This document shows, one piece after another, positions 26,375 to 35,453 of a DNA stretch of 64,000 bases. A program made the translations under genes and the position numbers. The notes under the pieces were generated by a model that saw only the letters and a program-made list of their open reading frames with translations, did not search any database and had not been told where the DNA came from. Within the stretch, counting starts at the first letter, position 1, and each line of letters starts with the position of its first letter. Origin of the DNA: Slackia equolifaciens (lineage in GTDB: Bacteria > Actinomycetota > Coriobacteriia > Coriobacteriales > Eggerthellaceae); the NCBI RefSeq assembly GCF_003725995.1, contig NZ_QIBX01000003.1:1-64000 (forward strand), given 5' to 3'.

Positions 26375-27097
26375 ATGCTGAAGCAGATGAAGGCGATGGC
26401 GCTGCCCTATGCGACGCTTTTTGCGGTGGCGCTCGTTGTTGCCGTGCTGGCGCGCATCGGACTTGCGGTCATGGACGCAACGGGAGGACTCGCCTACGAC
26501 TACATATCGGCCACCGGCGTTCCGGTGCTCGACGTGGTATGTTCGATTCTTACCGGCTCGGCGTTCGTCGCGTTTCTTTTCGCGGCGGCATTAGCGCTCA
26601 CGCTCTCCACGGCGGGCGTTGCGCTCTATGCCGCGCTGGGGCGCAGAGAAGGCGTGCGGGCGATGCCGTCTACGGCGTTTCTTTGGGGCTGGGCGACCGC
26701 GCTCGTGGCGCTCATCTGCCTAGCGATCGTGGTGAGCGGCATCCTCTCCGCGGTACAGGTGGGCTCCATGAGCAGCAAGCTGCCGGGTTTGGGAGCTATC
26801 ATTGCCGCTATGGTGGCGTTCTCCGCGTTCATAGGCACGTTGCTCGGGGCTGCCTCGATGGTGGCGAGCGTATGCCTGGTGGGCGCCAAGAGCCAGAAGG
26901 ACGCATGCTTGCGCCTCGTGGCAGCGGCTGCATGCTGCGGCGTGCCCGTGATGCTGCTTACCGTGGGAACGTTCGTCACGCTCAATAGCGCAATCGTCGA
27001 TACCTCTGCGCTCCTGATGTGGGCTGCTGCAGACGTAGCGTGCAATCTTGTGATTCTCTTCGGGGCCTTCTACGTCGGTCGAAAAACCATCGCTTAG
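26375..27097 (+). CDS. Membrane protein of the flavin redox operon, unknown family
   Basis: 240 residues, start two bases after the flavoprotein stop with AAGGAGG inside the previous gene's end. About six hydrophobic segments are visible and few charged residues. I recognise no family. By position it may be a membrane partner carrying electrons (for example from quinol or an Rnf/Nqr-like source) to the exported flavoproteins, or a substrate carrier. There are no histidine pairs typical of b-heme that I could identify with confidence. Confidence 0.7.
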   Translation: MLKQMKAMALPYATLFAVALVVAVLARIGLAVMDATGGLAYDYISATGVPVLDVVCSILTGSAFVAFLFAAALALTLSTAGVALYAALGRREGVRAMPSTAFLWGWATALVALICLAIVVSGILSAVQVGSMSSKLPGLGAIIAAMVAFSAFIGTLLGAASMVASVCLVGAKSQKDACLRLVAAAACCGVPVMLLTVGTFVTLNSAIVDTSALLMWAAADVACNLVILFGAFYVGRKTIA

Positions 27098-28113
27098 CGC
27101 CAAGGCTCACATGAGCCCCTCCAGCCTCCGGCCTCGAACCCGGAGGCTTTTTTCATGGGCCGTAAATCCTCGTATCCCACACGGTGCTGAGCCCGGCGTC
27201 GCTCGCGAAGGCCGTCGATCACCACAGTGCTCACTTGCTCTATAGCCGCTCGATCGGCGCCGGAAAGCCTGCTCCATAGAAGATCCGTCGCGATGCGATT
27301 GGTGGTCTCTGCGATCACGGCAGCCTGGAACGCGCCTTCAGGAGTAGGCACAACGTAGACCGCTTTCTTATCGCGCGGTCCCGTCATGCGGCCGACCCAG
27401 CCGTGGCGTGCGAGGCGATCGACGGTGCGCGTGACATTGGCGGTCGAGGTGTCGAGCGCTTCTGCGAGGTCGACGATGCGCTGCGGGTCGTCGACCTCGC
27501 TCAGGCGCATCATGATGAGCGCTTCTGAAAGCGGAACGCCGCAGGAGTGCTTAAGCTCGCGCTCGATTTCCAATCGCACAAGCTCCAGCGACACAAGGGT
27601 TCGCGAGGCAGGGTAGCGTTCGGCGGTCTGTCGAGAAAGCGGCGGGTCGATTGTCGCGCCAGCGGCCACTGAAGCTTCGAGTATGGCGCGCCAAGAGGCG
27701 TTGTCGGTAGGGAAGAGGCTATAGAGAAGCTCCACGATGTGCGTGTTGACGTATTCGATATGATGGACGCCCGCTTCGGTCGCACGAACGGTTTTAGAGC
27801 GACGGTCATGCTCGCCTTCGGCGCGCGAAACGAATCCGAAGGCATCGAGCACGCCGAGGGATTGGGTGACTACGTTGGGCTTGAGGCGCAACGCCTCGCC
27901 GAGTTTCCCTTGTCCCAGCCCGTGCTCGCCCGCGCCGGAAAGCTTGACCAGTATGCGGTACTGTGTGATATTCAGCTCGCTTGCTTCACGAAGGGCGCCT
28001 TTTAGCGCTTCGTGCGTGAGGCGGAAAGCGACAAAAAATGAGGAATCGAACTGAGGCTCAATCTCCGCTTCGTCGTGTGCGGCGCGTTGTGGATGATGGG
28101 TGGGTTGACGCAT
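27094..28113 (-). CDS. Double MarR-family regulator (two winged-helix domains in one chain)
   Basis: 339 residues from ATG 28113 (GAGGTG upstream). A first MarR domain (about 25-140: ELNITQYRILVKLSGAGEHGLGQGKLGEAL...DRRSKTVRATEAG) is followed by a second (about 185-305: PQRIVDLAEALDTSTANVTRTVDRLARHGWVGR...DKKAVYVVPTPEG). MarR proteins normally dimerise; this one could act as a built-in pair. Its stop overlaps the stop of the convergent membrane-protein gene by four bases, and its last codons read through that operon's terminator. Confidence 0.85.
   Translation of the reverse strand: MRQPTHHPQRAAHDEAEIEPQFDSSFFVAFRLTHEALKGALREASELNITQYRILVKLSGAGEHGLGQGKLGEALRLKPNVVTQSLGVLDAFGFVSRAEGEHDRRSKTVRATEAGVHHIEYVNTHIVELLYSLFPTDNASWRAILEASVAAGATIDPPLSRQTAERYPASRTLVSLELVRLEIERELKHSCGVPLSEALIMMRLSEVDDPQRIVDLAEALDTSTANVTRTVDRLARHGWVGRMTGPRDKKAVYVVPTPEGAFQAAVIAETTNRIATDLLWSRLSGADRAAIEQVSTVVIDGLRERRRAQHRVGYEDLRPMKKASGFEAGGWRGSCEPWR
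27123..27153 (+). terminator. Terminator of the flavin operon, inside the marR 3' end
   Basis: AGCCTCCGG (27123-27131) pairs with CCGGAGGCT (27140-27148), followed by TTTTTTC. The hairpin codes for part of the C-terminal tail of the opposing MarR-type gene. Confidence 0.85.
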
Positions 28114-28216
28114 GAGGCACCTCGTGGTGTGCGAGCTCGGAATCGGGTGCGAAGTCTTAAAGCCGCCGTCTGGCGATGTGCTGAAGAAGCAGCCGCAAGT
28201 CTTCGTTGATAGCCAT

Positions 28217-28246
28217 TTGACTACACTTGTGAAGTATTTGTATTAT
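28217..28246 (+). promoter_or_regulatory. Promoter with MarR-like dyad in its spacer
   Basis: TTGACT (28217-28222), 18-bp spacer, TATTAT (28241-28246). The spacer holds ACACTTGTGAAGTAT, an ACTT/AAGT dyad of the type bound by MarR proteins. It points toward the RNase J gene and lies 104 bp above the start of the divergent MarR gene. Confidence 0.55.
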
Positions 28247-28309
28247 AGGACATCGACAATCGCACATGGTGCATCTCACCACCGTTTCTCCTTAATTGGA
28301 CAACGAGAT

Positions 28310-28339
28310 TTGGTCGAATAGTGCGACTTGGCGTAAAAT
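28310..28339 (+). promoter_or_regulatory. Second possible promoter for the RNase J gene
   Basis: TTGGTC and TAAAAT, 18 bp apart. The 387-bp gap 28114-28500 contains these two promoter candidates and no gene. Confidence 0.35.
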
Positions 28340-28500
28340 CAACCGATACGACTTCACCCGGCCACGCGTCGGGGCATTTGGGCGGCAGTGCCGCTGCACT
28401 TCTGGACGGTTCGTCGCCACCTGCGTTTTTTATTCGACATGCGCAGGCTGACGACGTGTTTGTATTCATATCAATCCATCAACCAAAGGAGATTACGACA

Positions 28501-30438
28501 TTGGCTAACGAACATATCCATGGCGGAGGCACCGCCAATAGCAACGAGGCCGGCAAGCGTTCCGGCTCTAGGCAGTCGCGCGCTAACGAGACGGAGAACA
28601 CGGCAACTCAGGCAGGGCAGGGCAAGAACCGTCGCCATCGCACCAAGCGCCACATGACCGTTACGGTGGAGCACAAGCGCCCGCAGATCACCCCTGAAGA
28701 CCAGATGGAAAAGGAGACGTTCTCCAAGCCCCGCACCCGCAAGGCGCGCGGCGGATCTCGCCGTCGCGGCAGCGTGGAGCGCAAGCCCGATGCGACGCTC
28801 AAGGTTATTCCCTTGGGCGGTTTGGATGCCATCGGCAAGAATATGACCGCGTTCGAATGCGGCGACGACATGATTCTCGTGGACGCCGGCCTGATGTTTC
28901 CCGATGACGACCATCCCGGCATCGACCTGATTCTTCCCGATTACACCTATGTGCTGGAGAACGAGCATAAGCTGCGTGGCATCATCATCACGCACGGTCA
29001 CGAAGATCACACGGGCAGCTTGCCGTACCTGATGAAGGATCTTTCCCGCAAGGTGCCCATATATGCGACCAAGATGACGCTTGGCCTGGTGGAGGGCAAG
29101 TTCAACGAGCATCGCGTCAAGGCGCGTCTGGCCGAGGTCAAGGCGGGCGACGAGATCAAGCTCGGAAGCTTTGTGGTGGACTTCTTCGCCGTGAACCATT
29201 CGATCCCCGGCGCACTCGGCGTGTTTCTTCAGTCTCCTGCAGGCAATGTGCTCCATACGGGTGACTTCAAGCTTGACCAGAGCCCGATCGACGGCGTGCA
29301 CACCGATTTCGGAGCGCTGGCGCGTTTCGGCAAGATGGGCGTCGATTTGATGATGTCCGACTCCACCAACGCGATGAACCCCAACTTCACGCCATCCGAG
29401 GCCGAAGTGGGCCGCGCGCTGCGCCCCATCATCGAGAACGCGAAGGGCCGCGTGATCATCGCGAGCTTCGCCAGCCACATCCATCGTTTGCAGCAGATCG
29501 CCGATGCGGCGGTTGCCTGCGGGCGCAAGGTGGTCGTGACCGGACGCTCCATGGTGCAGAACACCGATATCGCGCGCCGTTTGGGGTATCTCAAGATCCA
29601 AGATGTGGACCTCATCGACGCTTACGACCTCAAAGACATGCCTGCCGACAAGGTGGTCATCATGTGCACCGGTAGCCAGGGCGAGCCGCTCTCTGCGCTG
29701 GCGCGCATCGCCAACGGCGAGCATCGCACCATCCAGATCGACGAGGGCGATACGGTAATCATCTCCGCCACGCCTGTTCCGGGCAACGAAAAGGCCGTGA
29801 CGCGCGTGGTTAACTCTCTTGCCAAGATCGGTTGCGACGTGTACGACAAGCGCCGCGCCATGGTGCACGTATCGGGTCATGCGGGCGCCGAGGAGCTCAA
29901 GCTCGTGCTCTCGATCGTGCAGCCTAAGAACTTCATGCCCGTTCACGGCGAGGCCACTCATCTGCGTGCCCATGCCAAGCTGGCCGAAGCGACCGGCGTT
30001 CCCGCGCGCAACATCTTCCTCTGCGAAAACGGCGACACGCTCGAGCTTACGCAGGACGGCGTGCGCTTTGGCGAGCCGGTTGAAAGCGGCATCGTCTACG
30101 TGGACGGCCTTTCGGTGGGCGATACCTCCAAAGACGTCCTCGACGAACGCCAGACCTTGGGCGGTGCGGGCGTTGCGCTCATTTGCGCCGCGGTTGATCT
30201 GCGCAAGAAGCAGATCATGGGCCACGTACGCGTGGAGATGCGGGGTATTACTGGCGGCGATGTGTCCGACCTCCGGCGCGAGGCCACCGATACCGTGAAG
30301 GGCACTTTGCGCCGCGCGCTGGAAAAGGGCACCAAGGGCCGCGATTTGGAAAAAACCTGCCGCGACTCCCTGCTCTCGCTTCTTTGGGAGCGCACCAAGC
30401 AGCGCCCCATGGTGGTGTCGAGCATCATCGAACTGTAA
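28501..30438 (+). CDS. rnj: Ribonuclease J
   Basis: The best start is TTG 28501, nine bases after AAAGGAG; the frame is open further up but without a ribosome site. 645 residues: a ~100-residue basic, disordered N-terminal extension (KNRRHRTKRH, RKARGGSRRRGS), then the metallo-beta-lactamase core with HGHEDHTG, the beta-CASP domain (SFASHIHRLQQ, GRSMVQN) and C-terminal domain. RNase J is a 5'-3' exo- and endonuclease in mRNA decay and rRNA maturation. The extension resembles that of other actinobacterial RNase J proteins. Confidence 0.95.
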   Translation: MANEHIHGGGTANSNEAGKRSGSRQSRANETENTATQAGQGKNRRHRTKRHMTVTVEHKRPQITPEDQMEKETFSKPRTRKARGGSRRRGSVERKPDATLKVIPLGGLDAIGKNMTAFECGDDMILVDAGLMFPDDDHPGIDLILPDYTYVLENEHKLRGIIITHGHEDHTGSLPYLMKDLSRKVPIYATKMTLGLVEGKFNEHRVKARLAEVKAGDEIKLGSFVVDFFAVNHSIPGALGVFLQSPAGNVLHTGDFKLDQSPIDGVHTDFGALARFGKMGVDLMMSDSTNAMNPNFTPSEAEVGRALRPIIENAKGRVIIASFASHIHRLQQIADAAVACGRKVVVTGRSMVQNTDIARRLGYLKIQDVDLIDAYDLKDMPADKVVIMCTGSQGEPLSALARIANGEHRTIQIDEGDTVIISATPVPGNEKAVTRVVNSLAKIGCDVYDKRRAMVHVSGHAGAEELKLVLSIVQPKNFMPVHGEATHLRAHAKLAEATGVPARNIFLCENGDTLELTQDGVRFGEPVESGIVYVDGLSVGDTSKDVLDERQTLGGAGVALICAAVDLRKKQIMGHVRVEMRGITGGDVSDLRREATDTVKGTLRRALEKGTKGRDLEKTCRDSLLSLLWERTKQRPMVVSSIIEL

Positions 30439-30461
30439 GGTCAGCCCTGAGTTTTGATCGC

Positions 30462-30497
30462 AAGAATCCGGCCGTTTTGAGCAAAGGCCGGATTCTT
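30462..30497. terminator. 12-bp hairpin behind rnj without T run
   Basis: AAGAATCCGGCC (30462-30473) pairs perfectly with GGCCGGATTCTT (30486-30497). The absence of a T run is common for actinobacterial terminators, but function is not certain. Confidence 0.5.
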
Positions 30498-30571
30498 GGT
30501 GCCATGCGACGGGTGAGGGTATAATTCTGCAATCTGAAACGAAGTTCAAACGCAGCAGTAAGGAGCGAGGA

Positions 30572-33427
30572 GTGGCTCGCGGTTCCAAAAAAGCCGAAGC
30601 ACAATCAAAGATCAGTTCGGGCAAGCGCGCCTCCGACCGCGTCGCGCTCAAAGAAGCGGGCGCCAAGGCGGGGGGCGGCAGGAAGGCCGCAGCCGCCCGC
30701 GCCCAGCAGGAGGAGCTTGATTTTCGCGAGCCCAGGATTTTCGACGATCGCACCCGGCGTGATATCGCCGGCGTCTTGTGCGGCGTGGTGGCGGTCGCGC
30801 TCTTCATCATCGCGGTGCTGCCGCCTTCGGGCTTTATTACCTCGGCACTATCGCAGGGGCTCCATCTGGGGCTCGGTTTTGGGTGCTACCTGCTTCCCAT
30901 CATGATGCTCGCGACGGGCGTATGCATGCTCGTCCGCACGGAGCATAGTCATCTCGGGCTGCGCGTAGGCATCGGGTCGTTTCTTATCCTTATCGCCCTA
31001 ATGTCCATTCTCGCCCTTTTCACGCCGGGTGCTGCGACCGATCCGGGCGCGGTGTTCGCGCGCGATCCTGCTTCCTCGGTGGATCACCTCTCTGTGCGCG
31101 GAGGGTATGTGGGTGCCGGCATCGCATGGGTGCTGCTTGAGCTTTTCGGCCAGGCCGTGGGCTGCGTGCTGCTGCTCGGCGTGGCTTTGGGCGGTGTCGT
31201 GATCATAGGGTTCTCGGTGTCGGGAGCGCTTTCGTCCCTTCGCGACAAGGGGCAAAGCCTACGTGAACTGCGTCGCGAGCGCCGTGCCGCCGAGCAGGAC
31301 GAGGAAAGCACCGCCCTCGACAGCCAGCCCTATGAGCAGCCGCGCTATGATCGTAACCGTCCTTTTGGCGGCATTCGTCGATCCGTCGATCCCGATCGTA
31401 CGGCCCAGCAGGAGCCGTACCGCCCCGAGCCTGCGCCCCGCGTGCCGCGCGACCTCTCTCGACCGCGCCGCGCTTCGCAGTCTATCACTCAATCGCTCGG
31501 CGATTCTCGCACTATGTACGGCGGCCCGCATGCTTCCGATGTCGAAATGTACTGGCCTTCGGATTACGCCTATCAGGCGGATGCCGCAGGTGCGGAGGAG
31601 CCCAACGACGCATCGTCGGCCCAGACGCGCGTGCTTGGCGTTGACGAAGGTCCGCGCATGAAGAAGACCCGTTCGCGTGCCAAAGAGGGGGCTGCAGCTA
31701 AAACGGTCGCGCTGCCTTGGAACGATGCCGAGGATGAGCGCGACGCTGCGTCACATTCCGTAGAGCCCGCAAAGCCCATGACGCGCCGTCTGGCGCGCAA
31801 GGAGGACGCCCCGTCCTCTAAGCCTGCTGCCAAGACGCGTTCTCTGTCTTCGGCTTCTGCGCCCGACAATGCCCAAGGGGAGACGCGCGGCGGCTTCACG
31901 CTGCCGGCATTCAGCCTGATCAAGCATACGTCTAAGGCAGAAAAGGCCGACGAGAACGATCTACGCGCCGTGGCGGCTGAACTCCAGGGCACGCTCGAGG
32001 ACTTCAGCATTATGGCGCAGGTTGTGGGCTGGGTCGCCGGTCCGACGGTCACGCTTTTCAAGGTCGACCTGCCTTCCGGCGTGCGCGTGAGCCGCATTCT
32101 TGCCCTTCAGGACGATATCGCGCTCGCGCTCGCGGCGCCTGGCGTGCGTATTTTCGCCCCCATCCCGGGCACCAACCATGTGGGCATTGAGGTTCCCAAC
32201 AAGGTGCGCCAGACCGTGCTTTTGGGCGATGTGCTCAAAGACGCCAAGGGCGGCGCGCTCGAGATGGCCATCGGCAAGGATGTCGAGGGCAACAGCATCA
32301 TCGTGGACCTTGCCAAGATGCCCCATTTGCTCATCGGCGGCACCACGGGCTCCGGTAAGTCGGTGGGCATCAACTCCATGATCATGTCGATACTCATGCG
32401 CGCCACCCCAGACGAGGTGCGGTTCATCATGATCGACCCCAAGCGCGTCGAGTTCACGCTCTACAACGGCATCCCGCACCTCTACGTTCCCGTGGTTACC
32501 GAGAACAAGGAGGCCGCAAGTGCTTTGGCCTGGGGCGTCGCTGAGATGGAGCGCCGCCTGAAGGTCATGTCCAAAGCGGGCGTGCGCAACATAGCGCAAT
32601 ACAACGCCAAGGTCGAATCGGGCGCGCTTGATCCGGAGGGCCTTGATGAGTCGCAACCGGCGAGCGGAACCAAGCAGCTCTCGATCGACGACATTCCTCA
32701 GGCGCCTAAGAAAATGCCCTATATAGTGATCGTGATCGACGAGCTGGCCGATCTCATGATGAACGTCGGCAAAGAGGTCGAGCTTTCCATCAGCCGCATC
32801 GCTCAGCTGGCGCGTGCCGCCGGCATTCACATGATCATTGCCACTCAGCGCCCTTCCACCAATGTGGTCACGGGCCTGATTAAGGCCAATATCACGAACC
32901 GTATCGCGTTTTTGGTGGCCTCCGGAATCGATTCGCGCGTCATTCTGGACACGCCTGGAGCCGAAAAGCTCATCGGCTGGGGCGATATGCTGTTCAGCAA
33001 GCCCGAATGGGCCAAGCCGCAGCGTTTGCAGGGTTGCTTCGTGTCCGAAGAGGAAATCGACGCGGTGGTCGAGCATCTCAAGTCGCAGGGCGAACCTGAG
33101 TATCATAACGAGATCCTGCAGACCAACGTCATCGGCATCGGGTCGTCCATGCCCGATGGCAGCGGTGGCTCGTCGAGCTCGGACGACCCTCTGATTTGGG
33201 AGGCGGCCGATATAGTTGTTTCGAGTGGATTGGGCTCGACCTCGAATATCCAACGCCGTTTGAGTGTAGGCTATTCGCGGGCAGGACGCATCATGGATAT
33301 GCTGGAGGAAAAGGGCATCGTGGGGCCGCCCAACGGCAGCAAGCCCCGCGAGGTTCTGGTGGATGCCATGGAGCTCGAGAGCCTCAAGGCGTTCGAGGCG
33401 CATGACGCCGAGGATTCTGTATACTAG
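30572..33427 (+). CDS. ftsK: DNA translocase FtsK/SpoIIIE
   Basis: Start GTG 30572 follows AAGGAG; 951 residues. A basic N-terminus precedes four or five membrane helices (about 65-225), a long charged linker (225-450), the alpha-beta motor with Walker A GGTTGSGKSVGIN near residue 590 and the DELADLMMNVGKEVE block, and a C-terminal winged-helix gamma domain (IVVSSGLGSTSNIQRRLSVGYSRAGRIMD). It anchors at the septum and pumps chromosome ends during division. It starts the ftsK-rodZ-like-yajQ-rimO-pgsA series. Confidence 0.96.
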   Translation: MARGSKKAEAQSKISSGKRASDRVALKEAGAKAGGGRKAAAARAQQEELDFREPRIFDDRTRRDIAGVLCGVVAVALFIIAVLPPSGFITSALSQGLHLGLGFGCYLLPIMMLATGVCMLVRTEHSHLGLRVGIGSFLILIALMSILALFTPGAATDPGAVFARDPASSVDHLSVRGGYVGAGIAWVLLELFGQAVGCVLLLGVALGGVVIIGFSVSGALSSLRDKGQSLRELRRERRAAEQDEESTALDSQPYEQPRYDRNRPFGGIRRSVDPDRTAQQEPYRPEPAPRVPRDLSRPRRASQSITQSLGDSRTMYGGPHASDVEMYWPSDYAYQADAAGAEEPNDASSAQTRVLGVDEGPRMKKTRSRAKEGAAAKTVALPWNDAEDERDAASHSVEPAKPMTRRLARKEDAPSSKPAAKTRSLSSASAPDNAQGETRGGFTLPAFSLIKHTSKAEKADENDLRAVAAELQGTLEDFSIMAQVVGWVAGPTVTLFKVDLPSGVRVSRILALQDDIALALAAPGVRIFAPIPGTNHVGIEVPNKVRQTVLLGDVLKDAKGGALEMAIGKDVEGNSIIVDLAKMPHLLIGGTTGSGKSVGINSMIMSILMRATPDEVRFIMIDPKRVEFTLYNGIPHLYVPVVTENKEAASALAWGVAEMERRLKVMSKAGVRNIAQYNAKVESGALDPEGLDESQPASGTKQLSIDDIPQAPKKMPYIVIVIDELADLMMNVGKEVELSISRIAQLARAAGIHMIIATQRPSTNVVTGLIKANITNRIAFLVASGIDSRVILDTPGAEKLIGWGDMLFSKPEWAKPQRLQGCFVSEEEIDAVVEHLKSQGEPEYHNEILQTNVIGIGSSMPDGSGGSSSSDDPLIWEAADIVVSSGLGSTSNIQRRLSVGYSRAGRIMDMLEEKGIVGPPNGSKPREVLVDAMELESLKAFEAHDAEDSVY

Positions 33428-33514
33428 CAATCGCCGGGCGGCTGCACCGTCCGGCTTGTCGCGTTTTCAGGCGGCTGCAAACGTCGCCTTCGAACATACA
33501 AGGAGGTACCACGC

Positions 33515-34822
33515 GTGGATGCCATGAACTTTGGCGATGTGCTTCGCCAGGCGCGTGAGAGAAGCGGGGAGGACATCGTATCGGTGGCCCGTCGCATTCG
33601 CATCCGCCCCGACATCCTGGAGCGTATAGAGGCGTCCGATTTGGACGGAATGCCCCCGCGCGGCTATTCGCGCAACATGATCAACGCCTATGCGCGTTAT
33701 TTGGGACTGAATCCCACCGAAGTGGTGAAGATGTACCTGGACGCTCAGTACCGCAGCCAGGTGGAAAAGGCGCGCGAGCAGATCAAGCCCACGGGTTTCG
33801 ACATGTCGGCGGGAAGGCGTCGCGGCCACAACCGCGAAACCGTTTCGGCATCCGAGTCGCGGGCGCACCTTTCGAGCACGGCAGGCTCATCGTCTAGGCG
33901 CGGCTTGCCGAGCACCGATGACGAGTTCTTCGGCGGCGCCTCTCCGACCTCTATTCCGCCTGCGGCTACCACGCGTCGCATCGGCGCGGTTCATGTGGGC
34001 TCCTATAATGCCTACGGCCAGGGCCTTTCTCAACGCGCTGCCGCCCGCGCGGCGGGGGAGACGCGCGTCATGGATCCAATCGACGACCGTCACTCCGCCC
34101 ATTCGACCCACCGCGCCCGCCGCTCGGCCCTTTCCGAGGAGCATTACGGCAACCTCTATGCCGCGCCCTCTAACTTGGGCGTGCGCAACCACGGTTCCGG
34201 CCTGCGCGATAAGCTGCCCTTTTTTATCGCGGGCATCGTCATCCTGCTGCTCGTCGTGGTGATCGTGGTCATGGTGAACGGCATGAATCGCGCCGCCACC
34301 ACCGAGTCGACGAACCAGCCGATGAACATTACGGGCATGCCCGGCTCGGAGAACACGCAGGAGAACGACTCGTCTTCCGGGAGCGATTCGACGTCTGATC
34401 AGGCGTCTCAGCAGACGCAGCAGTCGGAGCCTGAGGAGGTCGCGCCCACTAAGACCACCATCGAATACGAGGTCGCCGACGGCCAGACCCCCTACATCGA
34501 AATCTGGGAGGGCGAAGACAACTGCATCTTCGCAGGCGATGTGACGGGTCCCGCCAAAGAGAGCTATGACGTCACCGGGCAGTTCCAGATCGTGTCTAGT
34601 CCCTACGAAGGCTTGACGGTCACTCAAGACGGCAAAAAGGTGAATATAGAAGACAACGTGTCAAGCGGCATCTTCCGCTATAGCGTAGACTTCCAGGATG
34701 TGCTCGACGCTTGGAACGAGGAGCATAAATCCTCTTCATCCGATTCGGGTACGGATAGCGCCTCCGATGGCGAATCCGCAAACGACGCATCGTCCGGCAG
34801 CGCTTCGGACGCATCGGCGTAA
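33515..34822 (+). CDS. RodZ-like membrane protein with N-terminal HTH
   Basis: GTG 33515 lies eight bases after AGGAGG; 435 residues. Residues 4-70 are the HTH_25 domain (FGDVLRQARERSGEDIVSVARRIRIRPDILERIE) typical of RodZ, then a basic linker, one membrane helix at about 236-258, a Ser/Asp-rich stretch and an outer domain (about 320-405) of the DUF4115/RodZ type. RodZ links the cytoskeleton to the wall machinery; in coccoid or short-rod actinobacteria its role is less defined. Confidence 0.8.
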   Translation: MDAMNFGDVLRQARERSGEDIVSVARRIRIRPDILERIEASDLDGMPPRGYSRNMINAYARYLGLNPTEVVKMYLDAQYRSQVEKAREQIKPTGFDMSAGRRRGHNRETVSASESRAHLSSTAGSSSRRGLPSTDDEFFGGASPTSIPPAATTRRIGAVHVGSYNAYGQGLSQRAAARAAGETRVMDPIDDRHSAHSTHRARRSALSEEHYGNLYAAPSNLGVRNHGSGLRDKLPFFIAGIVILLLVVVIVVMVNGMNRAATTESTNQPMNITGMPGSENTQENDSSSGSDSTSDQASQQTQQSEPEEVAPTKTTIEYEVADGQTPYIEIWEGEDNCIFAGDVTGPAKESYDVTGQFQIVSSPYEGLTVTQDGKKVNIEDNVSSGIFRYSVDFQDVLDAWNEEHKSSSSDSGTDSASDGESANDASSGSASDASA

Positions 34823-34869
34823 GACGTATCGGATTCGTTTTTTGATACACGAATAGAAAGGGAACCTCC

Positions 34870-35367
34870 ATGGCAAAAGATTCTAGCTTCGACGTGGTAT
34901 CCACCGTTGATATGCAGGAGCTCGATAACGCTTTTCAGCAGGCCAAGCGCGAGCTTTCGCAGCGTTACGACCTCAAGGACTCCGGCGCTGAAATATCGCT
35001 TGACAAGGGCGGCCGCAAGATTACGGTAAGCGCGCCGAGCGATTTCGTGGCAAAGCAGGTCACCGATGTGCTGGCCAGCAAGCTCATTCGTCGCGGCATC
35101 GATCTGGCATCGGTCAAATGGGGCGACCCCGTTCCCGCTGCTGGCCAGAGCGTTCGTCAGACGGCCGATATCATAGAGGGCATCGACAAGGAAACCGCTT
35201 CTGCCATCAACAAGGATATCAAGGCTCAGAAGCTCAAGGTCAAGGTGACCATCGAAGGGGATAAGCTGCGTGTGAGCTCCGCCTCCAAAGACGCGCTCCA
35301 GGATGTGATCGCGTTTCTCAAGGGCAAGGATTACGGCCAGCCCCTCCAGTACGTCAACTATCGCTAA
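34870..35367 (+). CDS. yajQ: YajQ-family nucleotide-binding protein
   Basis: 165 residues (SFDVVSTVDMQELDNAFQQAKRELSQRYD abbreviated at its ends) covering the entire DUF520 domain, ending LKGKDYGQPLQYVNYR. Family members bind nucleotides; some bind cyclic di-GMP and act with transcription factors. There is no sign of cyclic di-GMP enzymes nearby. AAAGGGAACC precedes the start; 47 bp separate it from the RodZ-like gene. Confidence 0.92.
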   Translation: MAKDSSFDVVSTVDMQELDNAFQQAKRELSQRYDLKDSGAEISLDKGGRKITVSAPSDFVAKQVTDVLASKLIRRGIDLASVKWGDPVPAAGQSVRQTADIIEGIDKETASAINKDIKAQKLKVKVTIEGDKLRVSSASKDALQDVIAFLKGKDYGQPLQYVNYR

Positions 35368-35453
35368 ACGTACATGCTGGTTTCGAGCGCATCTCCTGCT
35401 GGGGGTGCGCTTTCGTGCGCTTTGAGAGGCGCGATGTTGAAGGTGAGGTATAC

